Part shown: positions 21,641 to 34,086 of the stretch, piece after piece
Layout: the number at the start of each line of letters is the position of its first letter
How positions within the stretch are numbered: position 1 is the stretch's first letter
Assembly: GCA_030544235.1 (NCBI GenBank)
Contig: CM060481.1
Coordinates: 19,565,892 to 19,629,891 of the forward strand
DNA length: 64,000 nt
Direction: 5' to 3'
Source of the DNA: Lepturacanthus savala
Taxonomy: Eukaryota > Chordata > Actinopteri > Scombriformes > Trichiuridae
The notes under the pieces: model-generated
The model's database searches: none
What the model saw: only the letters and a program-made list of their open reading frames with translations
What the model was told of the DNA's origin: nothing
Translations under genes and position numbers: made by a program

Positions 21641-23814
21641 CCTCTCTCTCTCTCTCTCTCACCGCTCGGTCTATATCCTCAAGCCCCCCCACCTTTTATC
21701 TGATGTTCTCAAATGTGGAAGTACAGGTCACCCGTGATGCACGTTAGCTTCGCCTGCTTGTCGTATCACTTGGTTATTGTCCCCTTTTTATACTTGGCTT
21801 AATTTAATGGATGGCACACTGAGCTCATTTCCTTTCTTACTGCCCCCCACACCCCCCTCCTCTCCTTGCTTTTCCTGGCTCACATGCTGTTATTTTGGTC
21901 CTCAACTCTCTTTGTTTTTGAGGTACAAGTTGGTACATGTTAATCAAAATGCCTCTCGTGCAATTTCTCAGCATCAGTTTTCACGGAAGTTCAGTAGAAG
22001 CCACAGCTTGGCAGTGGGCGCACAGGGAGCTGGCTTCACTTCTCAGGACTTTCCACAGATATATTAACAAACAAATGCATTTTTCCACTGGCAGTCCACT
22101 TGGCACCGCCTGCCGCATATTCTCTCTCCTGGGGTTTGTTCAGCAACTGCGCTGTTGACAAATCTATAATCGGCAGATCACCTCATCAGGGGCAACGTGC
22201 GTCTAAGCTGACAGAGAGGGGAAACTTCTCACAGTCCAGAGTTAGCTGCCACCTGGTTTCATGCCGTACAGGTCTGGTTTCACGCTAAGCTAACGTGCGG
22301 CTGCCCTCCGCTACAGCGAAAGGCAGCGGCAGGCCGGTTCCTGGGCCGCAGAGGGCTCCAACTCTTACCTTCTAAAACTGCCTTCTGTGATCCACTTTTT
22401 CGCTGCCAGGCAGCACTGGACTGGCCGGCCAGCTACTGTTAGTTGATGCATATTAAATTCTCTACAGGGAGCACAACTCTAAAAATAAAGAATCTGTCTG
22501 AAATTATAGCTACACTATGATGGAGGCTGCAGCTGTGGGTGCTTACTGAAGAAGTGGAGATGGCCGTTACCTTGCTATGACCTCAGTTGCACCGGTCAAG
22601 CTAAAGTCAATTTTTGGCCTGACATTACAGTTGAGTTCATGCTACGAGCTAACGATAGGAGAGTAGTAGTTGACCACATGCTAAAATGGCTGAAATGTGT
22701 TCATATTTCCAGTATTTAATGAATGTCTTTAGTATATTTAGCAGACTGAGTGCAAATTAACAAAACGTTTGGTCTTTAGACTGCTCTCATTATACTCAAA
22801 CAGCCAGTACTAATGATTTAAACGCATCTGATATTCCTTATTATCCAAGCAATAAATTGAAGGAGAAAGTAGAAAGTTTAGACAGATGTTTTCTTTTTCT
22901 TTTTATGCACTACATAAACCTCAATCTTCCATTCGACAGAGCCTTGATTTGCAGTGTAGTTAAATCTAAATCAGAATATTTTTGTCCTCTTATTGGGACA
23001 TAGTGGCTTCACACTGTGGTGGATTGTGTCCTCCATATAAACACTGAATTGACGTAAGAGTCGGTGCCTCTCAGTCAAAATCTTTGTCGCCGAGTAGGTT
23101 AAATGTGCTGGGACTTTCTAGGACATTGTTGGTGCAAAGTGATTTTGACAGATTAGTTTCAAATTACATACTTGCACATCATGGAAAGCAGATACACAAA
23201 GTGGATTATACTGTATTGTTGTATATACACATGAAATATTCATTACTTCCCTGTATTTCCTTGCCTTGTGTCATTAAAGAGTCCTGCAACATTAATGCTG
23301 ATATTTCATATTATTAACTGAGGGAAGAAAATGAAAAAAAAAATCATAAAAGAAGAATTATTTCTAATTATTTAGGTTTTAAAAGTTAATGTGGAGCAAA
23401 ACCAGATACATACTCTCTAATCTCTATATATGTTTGAAATAATATCATGACTTAACAGATGGCAGAAAATAAATTTTACATTTCTTGTAACATGTCACAT
23501 TGTCTGTGTATGAGCCGTGGCCCGGCACATGCATATCTTGGCTGAAATGATGTTGAAGCTTGTGTGAGCAGCAAAATGGCAATTTATTCAGTTAATGTTA
23601 CAACTTCATTGTGTGAAAAGAACCTTCAACTATTCACACATAGTCACAAATTCTGCTTATCAAGAGATCTGACAATTCCAAGGATGCAGTTACATGTACA
23701 GATTCGCACCCAAATATATATACGCTAAAAAACATCCTGTTGAAAGGGAATTTGTTTATCTCCCTTTGAAGACTCAAACCGGTCCACCTCACTCCATCTC
23801 CAAAGCATTTTCCT

Positions 23815-24055
23815 CTGCTTTTTCTGTTTGTCTGACACCCCCTATACCTCCCTCCTCCTCCTCTTCTCATTCCTGCTGCCAAATTAAGTGTCAAACAGAC
23901 AGGGAAGGCGGGTGGATGGCCCACATTTCTCCTATAGAGGTCCACGCCGTGGTACAGTACGTTCCAGTCTGTGCTCTGTTATTCCATTCTCTGCTCCACT
24001 CTGATACGGACCTCACCCCCCTCACACCCCACCCCTCCTCCCTCCCAGGCTCATT
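23815..24055. repeat. Pyrimidine-rich tract
   Basis: C/T-rich on the + strand with CTCCTCCTCCTC-like and CACCCCACCCCTCC runs. It explains a spurious 186-codon open frame at 23694-24254. Confidence 0.65.
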
Positions 24056-24599
24056 AGCGGCTGATTGGGTTGTTGTTGTAATTAAGAGCTCTTGTATAGC
24101 CAGTGAGAGCACCAAGCTGTCTGCTTATGGGTGGTCCTCAGTGGGAGGGTGGGCTATAGAGGGGTCACGGTCATTGTCCACCAAACCTCACTCCCACCCC
24201 TCACCCTACCTACACAATGTATACCATATTTCCCCCCCCCAAAATCAGATATGAGGCTCCGATGTGAAGATGTAAGTAGAAAGCAGCGGCTCATTTTGAT
24301 GAGTAAATGAGAAACTGTGCAGCAGGTGTCTCCTTCTTTCTTTACACCTTGTTGTTTCTGTTTTTCTGCCCGTGTTTGTCCTTCATATATCCAGACTCAG
24401 TTTGTTGCGTGTCTTTTTGTATTTGTAGGTGAACATTGATTATTGTTTGTAGCCGGTAGGTAGCAAACTCTCTCCCCCGCCCCCTACAAGGCAGTTTGTG
24501 TGCGTGTTGCCTGTCATGTAACAGTGGTCCATAGCAGCCCTCCATTCATGCATGTGATCACCAACCGTCCTGTAGGTCCCTTACGTCACTCTGCGTTCC

Positions 24600-24960
24600 T
24601 GCCTGGGCTCAGGTTACACTTTCACCCCCCTTACTCCCCTCCCATCATTTCTCTGACCCCCGCCCTCCACTCCTTCTTTCCCCTCTTTGCCCGCGACCCT
24701 CTTCCTCTAATTCATCCCCCCCTCTTTTTTTTGCTCGTCTCCCCATTCATTCTCTTTGCCTCTCCTGTGTCCCCCTTCTCCTAAACCTGGGGGGGGTGGC
24801 TCATTATTTTAAAGACACAGTGGCTCTCTCAGCCAACCCCCGACAACATAACAACCCTTCCTCCCCTCCACTCCTTTAGTCTCCCTCCCTCTCTGTCCCT
24901 CTTCCCCATCTGCCCCCTGATGACCCCCCCCCCCCCCCACACACACACACACACTCACTC
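24600..24960. repeat. Long pyrimidine-rich tract ending in poly(C) and (CA)n
   Basis: More than 300 bp strongly skewed to C and T on the + strand, then a run of about 14 C (24925-24938) and a CA repeat. It can in principle form triplex or H-DNA where mirror symmetry exists. Confidence 0.7.
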
Positions 24961-26674
24961 ACACTCCTTCCTCCTCTCTCGTTTCTGTCAGTCAAAAACA
25001 AGACTCCATTTTGCGAAGGGAGCTCCCAGCAGCACCATCTACTGCTTCCCCTCATGGCCCACTAACATTGCTTTGTTGTCAATAAAGCTTCTCCAACAGG
25101 CGCATCTGCCAGATTGAGGAGAAACGCTTCATTTTCAGCATCCTATTTCTTACCTGTAGAGACAATAACAGACTTAAGTGAAAAGGTCATGTTTGTGTCC
25201 TCTCGGTCTGTCTCGTGGGCAAAGGTGAGTTGCACTCTGGCCCCACTGATGTTGAGTAATGTAGTTTTTTTGTTGTCATGTTGCACAATAGGTATCCGGT
25301 TAGTGCTGCAGGCTGACAGCGAGTGGGTGGCCCGTAGGCCTGTTTGATATGTGCAGGAGATAAGGCAGGAGGGGCAGAGAGGTGTAAGGTTGCTCTTATC
25401 ACTGGTAATAACACCAACTGCCACATAGAAGAAGGAGGAGTGTGTTTTTGTGTTTTGGTTTCTGTTACAGTAAGTGTCTAATAAAGAGGGTGTGGCTAAG
25501 GTGAGCTGGCGCAGTAGCGGGAATGAGTTCCTGTTGTTGTGACCTTACGTTTTATCTGATGAGATATGTCACAACAATCTGGAGTTATTTTCCTATTTTT
25601 ATGACTTGTTTTTGGTTTTAGTTTGAATATGAAGTTGGCTGTGTGAAGATGTTCGGATAAAGGCAAATACTTGATTTGCATGTTAAAATGATTTCTTTCC
25701 AAACACAGTTTTGACATACAAGGTCGGGTAAACACTGCCTGGTGTAACTTTTCTCACATTGTCGAGTTGATGAGAGACTAACTGGTGTTCTTATCTGCTT
25801 AATCATGGATAGACAGTTTAAATTTTCTCAAAGATTGCACCGAACACCTTTAAAACAAGAACAGGTGTGCAGTTAACAGCAGGAGCCACTGGGATGCGGC
25901 TACATTTCTATTTGACATTTTTCAGTTTGATACAAGCATTTTTTCAAGGTGACAACACCACACGTTTGCTCCTCTAGTTCCCCCAGTTGACACCTAAAAT
26001 ATGTTGTGACCATTTGATATCCAGGTTTGACTTTTTCCAGCCTGGATAGCTCCACTCTGGATGGCCAACATGCTGTTGAAGTAAACAACATGGTTTTATT
26101 TGACAGTGTAGTGATTACAGGCTATATTGGCTGCTATCCATTATAAGGAGTCACATAAACCATTCCGCTGATGTGCTGCCTGCCGGTCAGAGTTTGTACC
26201 TAGGTTGTTGACATGTTTGTCCGACTAACCATTAACAGAATAGGAAGTTAATGGGTAGCTTACACCTGGGAAATAAAGAGTGAATGGAAGCATGCAGCTC
26301 ACTACAATGAGTTTAGACTTTTCTGTGTTTTAAGATGCATGTTGTTTTAGATTTTGCGGTGCATAGTGGTGGTGGAAGTGCAATAAATGGGGAAAGTAGT
26401 GAAATGTGGCAAGCAAGGTTTTCCGCCATTAAGATACATGAAGAGACACACAGTATGTGAAAATATAGCATTGATCGCCATCAGATTGCTTCTGTGTGAG
26501 AAGAGGCTTATTTTGCCCTACAGTCTGAGGTCCCTTTTCAATATTTTTAGCCAGATAAGGGTTATTCTTATTAAAAGTACATGTTTTCCTTTTATAATTG
26601 GGACCTCACAAATCGCAAATATTTTTATTTGAGTGACAATATTAAAATTTCCCATTAACAAGTGGCGTATTCGT

Positions 26675-26740
26675 GACAGATTCGTATGGACAATAACATG
26701 AGAACATTTTCCCTCATGTTATTGTCCATACTAATCTGTC
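26675..26740. repeat. 66-nt hairpin with 28-bp nearly perfect arms
   Basis: The left arm 26675-26702 starts GACAGATTCGTATGG. The right arm 26713-26740 is its reverse complement with one mismatch (C versus A at arm position 10). The loop is 10 nt. No simple repeat is involved. It may be a tiny fold-back element, a recent inverted duplication, or a precursor-like RNA hairpin. Arms are slightly long and too perfect for a typical conserved animal pre-miRNA, and no target duplication flanks it. Confidence 0.85.
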
Positions 26741-27632
26741 TTAGGATGTAATGGCTGGGTGTTATTGGACACGCATGGTTAGGTCATGTGAACCAATTAG
26801 TATTTTATGTCTCACCGCTCCCAGTGTATCTAATGAATGTTCATTGGATGTGTGTTGACATTGTTTGTACATTTCTGTGTACATTTATGCAAATGTTGCA
26901 TTTTAACCCCGTGTTCAAACATAACATGTCACATTAATATGTTAAGCAGTAAATCGCATGTTTTTCTACTTGTCTACATGTCTGCCCTTTTTTTTGCCCC
27001 ACACAAGAAAATCTGACATTTCCCTCAGATAATGAACTCATTAGCAGAGCATTTCTGAAAAAAAATGTTTTTTTTGGAAACCATTCAAATAAGGAGTAAA
27101 GAAGGAAGTTAATGGTAACCAATTTGGGCTATATTTTCATACTTTTGAATCTTGATTTTTTTTTTTTTGATGCAGTTATATGGAAACAATACGTCTCAAA
27201 CTATTTCAATAAACGTGCCCACTGATGATCACCCATCTTGTCAGAGGAAGACTCTTGTTGATTTGACAGCTTCTTTTTTTGATGTAATGCTTAAACAGAA
27301 AATGATATGTGAACAATGTTGTCACTCAATATGGTGGTTATGTGTATACTGAAAACTATCCCTTCAGTTTCTTGGCAATTTAGTAATCCTGTGTTTTAAA
27401 GGAAGAAATTAACACGTTGCATTTTCTCTGGTACATTTTTGCTGTTACACATCTTTTACAGCAAGAACTGTGAATGAATATCCTACCTCTTTTCCACACA
27501 GTAATTTCCCTTTTAGCTGCTGTAGAATACATTAGAAATGTGCATCTTATTATTTGTAGCAGGCAACAGCGGCATGCTGTTTCCCTCTGTAAATCTCCTT
27601 CAGTAACTGTCCCCTAATGAATTCTCCACTCT

Positions 27633-27672
27633 GTGTGTGTGTGTGTGCGTGCGCGCATGTGCACAGGCGCAC
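27633..27672. repeat. GT/GC alternating repeat
   Basis: (TG)n followed by CGTGCGCGCATGTGCACA, largely alternating purine-pyrimidine. Confidence 0.7.
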
Positions 27673-28342
27673 ATTTGCTGGTCCAAATGTAGGCTTGTGT
27701 GTGTGCCAGTATTGCAGCAGCTAAAGAGTATGAATGAGCATGGATAAGCATTTTGCTTCCAGGCTTCATCTCTGTTAACCTCTTCATGTCTGCTTCATTC
27801 AGATCAGACAGTGCCGTACAATAATTTCCTCTCTGGAGAACTAGCACTGGAGCCAATGAAAATCTGAGTTGCTGTGTGTGTGAGAGAAAGAGAGAGGGAG
27901 GGGAGGGAGCTCTTGTGGCCAGTGAGATTGAAGTCAGGGCCTGAGTGTGGCTGCCTCATGGATGGCTCTACTCGATCATAACACTCGTGATTTCATGGCT
28001 TAATTAGGGGGAAAAGAATGATCTGTTGATGTTCATTTGCGGTTTTAATACAATTGCATCTTGAGGAATAATTCACTGTCGAGATAATTGCAAGGGATGT
28101 TATGTCACTCACTTTACACTTTGCTGTGTTATTTTCTGTACAAAGTATTTAATGCTGAGGCGTATGCTGTACACACCCTCATTATGGTAAATACAAAGGG
28201 CATACAGGAGATAATTCTGAATGAAATGCAGGATAATGCTCAAAAGGTGTCTTAAGAAAACTATAGTCAACCTTAATGAAAATCTTTGTCTGTATTATCT
28301 GATTTTTGTTTCTCACATTATATACTATCTCTATCCTTCCAG

Positions 28343-28891
28343 TTTGCCAGAGTAAGAACATCCGCAACAATGTGACCAACCTCCAGTCGTTGGAGAACTG
28401 CACCATCATCGAGGGCCACCTGAAGATTCTGCTCATGTTCAAGACCAAGACTGAAGACTTCCGGGGCCTCAGCTTCCCCAAGCTGCGGGTGGTGACCGAC
28501 TACGTGCTGCTGTTCAGGGTCTACGGCCTCGAGACCCTCAGCGACCTCTTCCCCAATCTGACGGTGATCCGCGGCAACAACCTCTTCTTTAACTACGCTC
28601 TCGTGCTTTACGAGATGCTGCAGCTGAAGGAGTTGGGCCTCCACAACCTCATGAACATCACCAGAGGCGCCGTGAGGATCGAGAAGAACCCAGACCTCTG
28701 CTACCTGGCCACACTGGACTGGTCCAAGATCCTGGACTCGGTGGAGGACAACTACATCGTGGCCAATAAGAACGAGGGCGAGTGCGGCGACGTGTGTCCA
28801 GGCACAGCGCAAGGACAGACCATCTGCCCGCAGAACACCATCAACGGACACTTCAGGGGAAGATGCTGGTCACAGAACCACTGCCAGAGAA
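28343..28891 (+). CDS. insr: Insulin receptor, coding exon 2 (L1 domain and start of Cys-rich domain)
   Basis: Completes codon 32 and encodes residues 33-214 plus one base of codon 215 (549 nt, phase 1 at both ends; the mammalian exon is about the same size). It covers the leucine-rich L1 domain, which forms insulin site 1 with the alpha-CT segment, and the first cysteines of the Cys-rich region. Diagnostic INSR text includes SFPKL (71-82 area), LLFRVYGLE, DLFPNLTVIRG, LFFNYALV, LMNITRG, VRIEKN, DNYIV and CGD(V)CPGT. Sequons at human mature positions 16, 25, 78 and 111 are kept (NVT, NCT, NLT, NIT). Contact residues Arg14, Asn15, Leu36, Leu37, Phe39, Phe64, Phe88, Phe89, Tyr91, Val94, Glu97, Arg118 and Glu120 (human numbering) are kept; Gln34 is Lys and Phe96 is Tyr. 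Codons end mostly in G or C. Acceptor CCTTCCAG, donor GA|GTAAGT. INSR rather than IGF1R because of the MFKTKTEDF and RVYGLE stretches. Confidence 0.97.
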
Positions 28892-30428
28892 GTAAGTGTG
28901 TATGTTTGTGTCTTTAAACAAATGGAAAAGACAGAGTATCCACTAGTTTCTATTTTTTTTTACACGCCCTGCATGTATACCTATTAGAAAGTAGATTTTT
29001 CTCAACCCTTAAACTGGCCTCATACTCCCCAAATTAATAAGAGAATGACATTTAGGTCTGAAGCAGAAGGAAAAAAGCTCCATATCGACAGACATGATAG
29101 TATAGCACCTTTCCAGAATCCATTGAGCTGCTTGTTGCAAAGTGGTCCATTGAGACACATAATGAGAAAATGCACTGGAGATTTTTTCCTCGACAGAAAT
29201 CAATTGAGGCAACTGATGTTTTAATTTCAAATGGTTTATATAATGATTTCTACGATGCTGAGGGTTGCTCCTGTTATCAGGAGCCAGAAGTCGTGGACAC
29301 GCCACGCCCTCTGATTAGCATTCATTGACTGGAGCATTGTAGGCAGGCGATCTGTAATTATAGGCTCAGAATCTGCTTGATGTGTGAAAAGATTCAACTG
29401 TATTGTTGAGTCAGGAGAAACGCACATTCTAAGGTAAGCATTATGGGAGGAGAATGCAATGAAAGAAAGAGGTTTGATGGACAGGGATAAATGGTTTAGT
29501 ACACGTTTGTTAGAAATCGTATTTTCTCTTCTTTTGGGGGAGAAAAAAAAAAAACTGTGGGTTCACTTGGTCCTGTTGCAGCCAGCAGGCCTGCCAGTGT
29601 GTCGGCCAGTCAGTCAGTCTTTCCTCTCCTACCATAAACATAGAGAATGGCGTCTATTGTAAGACACACAGAGAGAATGCTTATTATTTTTTGAACGCGA
29701 TTATAGCTTGTGTTGTTTTTTCTCTTCTGTCTCTGTGTCTGACAGAAAGGCTAGCGTTCAAAGCATAACGACCTTGGCCATGTTTATACTTGAACATCGA
29801 CTGTTACAGCCCGCATATTATGTTGGCTCCGCTATTTTCTGCCAGGTCTCACTTTAGTAAAGTAATACAGGAAATGGCCTTCTTTGTGTCTCTGTGTCTC
29901 TGTCTCTCATTCACGCTTGGATACAAATTGCCTTAGCGTTTTGACTTTAAGGTATACGGAATTCCACATTTTATCTTATTTTTTTTTTAGCATTAAAGAG
30001 GAAGTAGAGCACTAAAGTTTGTGTTTTCCAGGACTCTAGATGTTGGAATCCCTTCAGTATCCTAATAGCAGTCTTTAAAAAGGTTTGTAATGACACCATT
30101 AAGAGCTCAATATTGTAAGATGTAAGACAAGAGTTTGTCTGTGGAACAAACAACCCTGACCATTACAAAAGAGGGGAAAGAAAGAATGTCAACTGATGAA
30201 CAGAAGTGAGTTCACAGCATGTCAAGCAACATCTGTGCATGTGTGTTCATGTCTCCTTTCCCTCCGAATAGACCAGGGGAGCAGGAATGACACTGTGCTC
30301 TGCGTCACATGACAGGCACAAGAAGCAGAACATGATGCAATGGAGTATGAATGTGTGCGGGCTACACATGGGGATGACGTGTGCACTTTACTGTAAATGT
30401 TTGCAAGTGTTTGTGTGTGTTTGTTATA

Positions 30429-30505
30429 CAGTACCAGTCAAAAGTTTGGACACACTTTCTCAATCAAGTGAATGGGGAAGGTGTGTCCAAACTTGGCTGG
30501 TGCTG
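30429..30505. mobile_element. Tc1/mariner-like element, two terminal repeats only
   Basis: Begins CAGTACCAGTCAAAAGTTTGGACACAC directly after a TA dinucleotide (30427-30428) and ends with the inverted form GTGTGTCCAAACTT...GCTGGTGCTG. This terminal sequence is one I recognise from fish Tc1-like transposons. Only about 20 bp separate the two inverted ends, so the transposase is wholly deleted. The right-hand TA is changed to TG. Confidence 0.8.
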
Positions 30506-32191
30506 TGTGTGTACTTAAGTACGTGTCCCAGCTGGAGGTGAGAGCTCTAGTTCCAAACTGCCACAGACACGTTTCCAGCCTTCAGTCTGTCAAACTTTAA
30601 GCTAATACTCTAACATGACTGCTTTACTTTATGAGGCCGTGCTATTTTAGTTAAGAATTATACACAAATATAAAACAAAACGTGTAATTAGTCGAACCAC
30701 AACTGAAACTGAACTGAAAAGAAGCAGTAATACAAATGTTATCAATGCGTTTTCAGTCTCTGTGATACTTATTCATGCTTCTTTATATTACGCAGGAGTA
30801 GAAGTGTATATATGGCATGTTGCTGTGCAATGCTTTACACTGGAACATGTGCTGGGTGGTGGCGTGAGGAAAGTCCAGGATCTTTAATTAGTGCTTCTGT
30901 GAATGAAAACTCACAGTTTAGAGACTCGGATGCATACATACACACGCGTGTGTGCACGCAGGCGCAGGGTGGAGGAACATTAGATGGGGCATTAAAGTTT
31001 ATGTGTGAGTGGAAACTGTGGGGTTGTTTTGTTGTGTTTTTACAGGGTTCCAGTTGCCTTAGGTAAGAGCCAGGGGAGAGCCTGCATTCCTCTGATCTTA
31101 CACATGCTCCTTACAAGCAGGAAAACCACTATGTGCGTGTGTACACATGTGTGTGTCTGTGTGTGCGTGTGAGTGTCTGTGTGTTTGTGTGAACCCAGAA
31201 ATGTCATGTTTAACTGTGCAGGGCTCTTAAGTAACTTGTTGGCAATCAAAACAGCCTGGAGAGTGTAAGAGATGTGACATTCATTGCCCAGTTCTCTTTT
31301 TCACTGTTATATGCAAGTGTGTGTGTGAGTGTAGTGTACATGTGTATTTGGTGTGTATACTGTATATTTACAACTTTGTGCAGGTAGTTGTTTGGATGTG
31401 GAGGTCAGTTCAGTAGTAGGTTATGTCAAGTGCACTCAAGCAGCAATTTTTCTCAGGTTTTACAAGCTGTCACAAGTTACTGTGGCTTTGTTACCTTATT
31501 GGATGTTGGCGGTTGCTTGTTTTCCCTCCAGACGACCGCAGTGCAGTAGTGGATTGGGATTAGCGGTAGTTGTCAGCATTATGTACAGCATGTGTTCTGC
31601 CATAAAGTGAGGTATCAGAAAATCCCAATTTATGGGAATAGATGTCAACTAGGGATACATGTTTAGACTTTTTTTTTTTTTTTTTAAACCAATAGCACAA
31701 GATTAAAATATACTGTTCAGTGGCTTAGCTAATGCTTTGAAAGTGTGGAAGATGTGAGTGTCGGGAAAAAAAAGTGGTGGTGCTGGGAAGGAGTAGGAAT
31801 GTAGCTACTGTCTCCTCCTCCTCATCCTCTCCACCCCACTGGCCGCCTCGGTGTGTCTCTGCTGCCGGCGATTAGTCTGTCCACAATTCAGCTCGCCGTG
31901 AACCTTCAAGCCGCCATTGCTTCTTCCGGCCGACCAACAGGGCACCTGTGCACTGACACCGCGGCAGCAATCGAGGTGGAGGGAGGAGGCTACTGCCGCA
32001 CTGTGACTGGATTCTCCCCCACTGCTCCCCCCCTCTCTCTCCACCCTAGCCTGAAGTCCTTCAATCTTAAATTACATTGTTCTATGTGGATTAAATGTGC
32101 CAGGTTGTCAGTTCTGTGATCAGCAGGATTTATTGACCACTGGCACCTACTGTTAACAAGACAGGAAGAGGTGTAGGCATGTGGATGCAAC

Positions 32192-32193
<2 letters not shown>

Positions 32194-32247
<54 letters not shown>
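32194..32247. repeat. (AC)27 microsatellite
   Basis: 54 bp of uninterrupted AC dinucleotide, followed by CCACACCCA. Likely polymorphic. Confidence 0.95.
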
Positions 32248-32249
<2 letters not shown>

Positions 32250-32379
32250 ACACCCAGGATAAGTCATTTCCTGGGTTAGCTGGTGAAATTGGTTTATTCC
32301 CTGATATTTTGGCTGTTGCTGCTCTTCATTTGAAGTGAAGTGCATGTTTTTGAATGTTTTCTCTTATGCACACACATAC

Positions 32380-32500
32380 ATGTCCTGGAAAAGCTGGAAA
32401 ATAATTGACCATTTTTCCGGTCATTGAAAAAACATGGAAAATGAGGGGAAAAAAGTCAAATGTCTTTGAAATTATTATGTTATCCTGGGAAATTATGGCA
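32380..32500. mobile_element. Fragment of an AT-rich interspersed repeat
   Basis: Contains GTCCTGGAAAAGCTGGAAAAT and GTCATTGAAAAAACATGGAAAATG, resembling the interior of a common fish repeat carrying 'TGGAAAAGTCATGGAAAA' text. No terminal repeats are seen, so the assignment is weak. Confidence 0.3.
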
Positions 32501-34084
32501 GTGAAAACTTAAAGTACCCTATTACATGTTCATTTTAACCACTGGCATCTTTTTTCCACTGTTGCTGGCATAATGGAATGTGATTTAACATGGCTAAAGT
32601 GGCATTAAAGGTATCAATCAGTCAATTTGACTTCATTCTAGGGTTTTTATTGTCATTATCCTGGATAACTACTATTTGTTGGGCCTGTGGCTTGCATGCA
32701 ATAGAATACATGCAAATAAATAAAAAGTATTGCATATTAAGGCACATTATTTATATATATATATAAATTAAATAAATACATAAAATCTTGAGGGATTTTA
32801 TCAGGAGAACATGTAAGAGACATTAAAATGAGACAAGAGACAAAATTTCTATAGACAAAATTTACAAAGAGGCAGCCATAACATTAGAATAAATAAAGGA
32901 ATGCCAGACTACATTTATTTACAGTTGAGAGAGGGAGAGAGTGAGTTGGACTGTAGATGCATACACAGACAGATTGTCAGATGGAAAGCAAGCACACAAA
33001 ACCAAGGACTGGATTTTCAAATGACCATACAGACAGAATTGAAGTAGGGGTAATATTCACAGATGAGAGAGAGCGAGAATGGGAGCAAACAGTGATCTCC
33101 TGTTTAGATAAAGCTCTATCTGTTGCTGAGGTCTGGCACACTGTGTTCAGCCTCGGAGACTCCAGCCTGCACTATGCTTGCATAACGCACGCGCGCACAC
33201 AAAAAAAAACATACACACACGAGCAGGAGGAGAGAAAGCTTTTCAGGTCAAAGTTCACTTCGCCTACGCCTACGTGCTTTGTTGTTTTGCTGTGATTGTT
33301 TTCAGGCACACGGCCACAACTTCACCTCCCAGTGACGAAAGCCACAGAGGGAAAATGCTCTCTCTGCATTACTCAAAACTGCTTTTCACACCTGTCACTG
33401 TCACATACTGGAGGTTACACCTATACAATTTCAATGGGTCAGCGTCGTAATCCAGTATGCTTTCATGTCCATCCAGGATTGACCATACTTTGGACACTAG
33501 GATTCTTTTTTTTTTTTCATGTTTTAGACCTTTTTGAAAGAGATCAATACAAAACTCCCAACTTTTGTAAGAGCGTGAGGAGAAATAACAATGAAACTTT
33601 ATGGTAATTACAGTATTTGATGTATGTAATACCTTAGAATTTAAAGGAACTAGAACTTAATTTCAATTGAAATTCACTTGTAAACAGGAGGCTCTATGAA
33701 AAGTGTAAGGTTTGTCTTCATACAAGTCTCACAGTGTACATGAACACTGACTTAATTGGTCACTGTATTCATTCATCTTTTAGAGGACAAAATCAGTCCT
33801 CATTCTTGACACATGTTCTGAAGCTAATATAAAGTGTCAGCAGTCTTGCATTAGCCAAATCAAGTAGGTGTCTTCATACTGTAGTGACATTTGAGGTATT
33901 CTCTTTTAGCAGTTTTGCCTTTGATTGGATGGTAGCCAGTGAAAAGTATGCGTGTCTCTTCTGTTAGATGCAGCAAAATGCCACTAAATCCTACACGCTG
34001 TTTTTTATAAATGTTATTTTGCATTGAAAAAGGATGATTCAAATTGATAATTTTGTGTTTTCAGTGTTGTCATGCCAGAAAATG

Positions 34085-34086
<2 letters not shown>

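Larger units (their letters stand above)
8766..28342 (+). other. insr: Intron 1 of insr (19,577 nt)
   Basis: Bounded by GTAAGT at 8766 and by a pyrimidine-rich acceptor ending CCTTCCAG at 28342. A very long first intron is typical of this gene in vertebrates. I see no additional exon with coding homology inside it. Named repeats and candidate elements are listed separately. The remaining stretches (about 9640-11240, 11500-12690, 13040-16450, 16800-21030, 21650-23800, 25000-26670 and 26750-28320) hold mainly AT-rich unique-looking DNA with scattered CA/GT runs and no recognisable gene. Confidence 0.85.

Noticed and set aside
23694..24254. 186-codon open frame on the + strand in intron 1
   Set aside because: It runs through a C/T-rich tract where stops are scarce. 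No homology, no domain, low-complexity peptide.
28318..28851. 177-codon open frame on the - strand
   Set aside because: It is the antisense of insr exon 2. The GC-ending codons of the exon remove stop codons from the opposite strand. The translation has no recognisable domain.
31805..32119. Possible GC-rich exon on either strand near 31.8-32.1 kb
   Set aside because: No splice-bounded frame matches a known protein, and insr exons 2 and 3 already join in phase without it.
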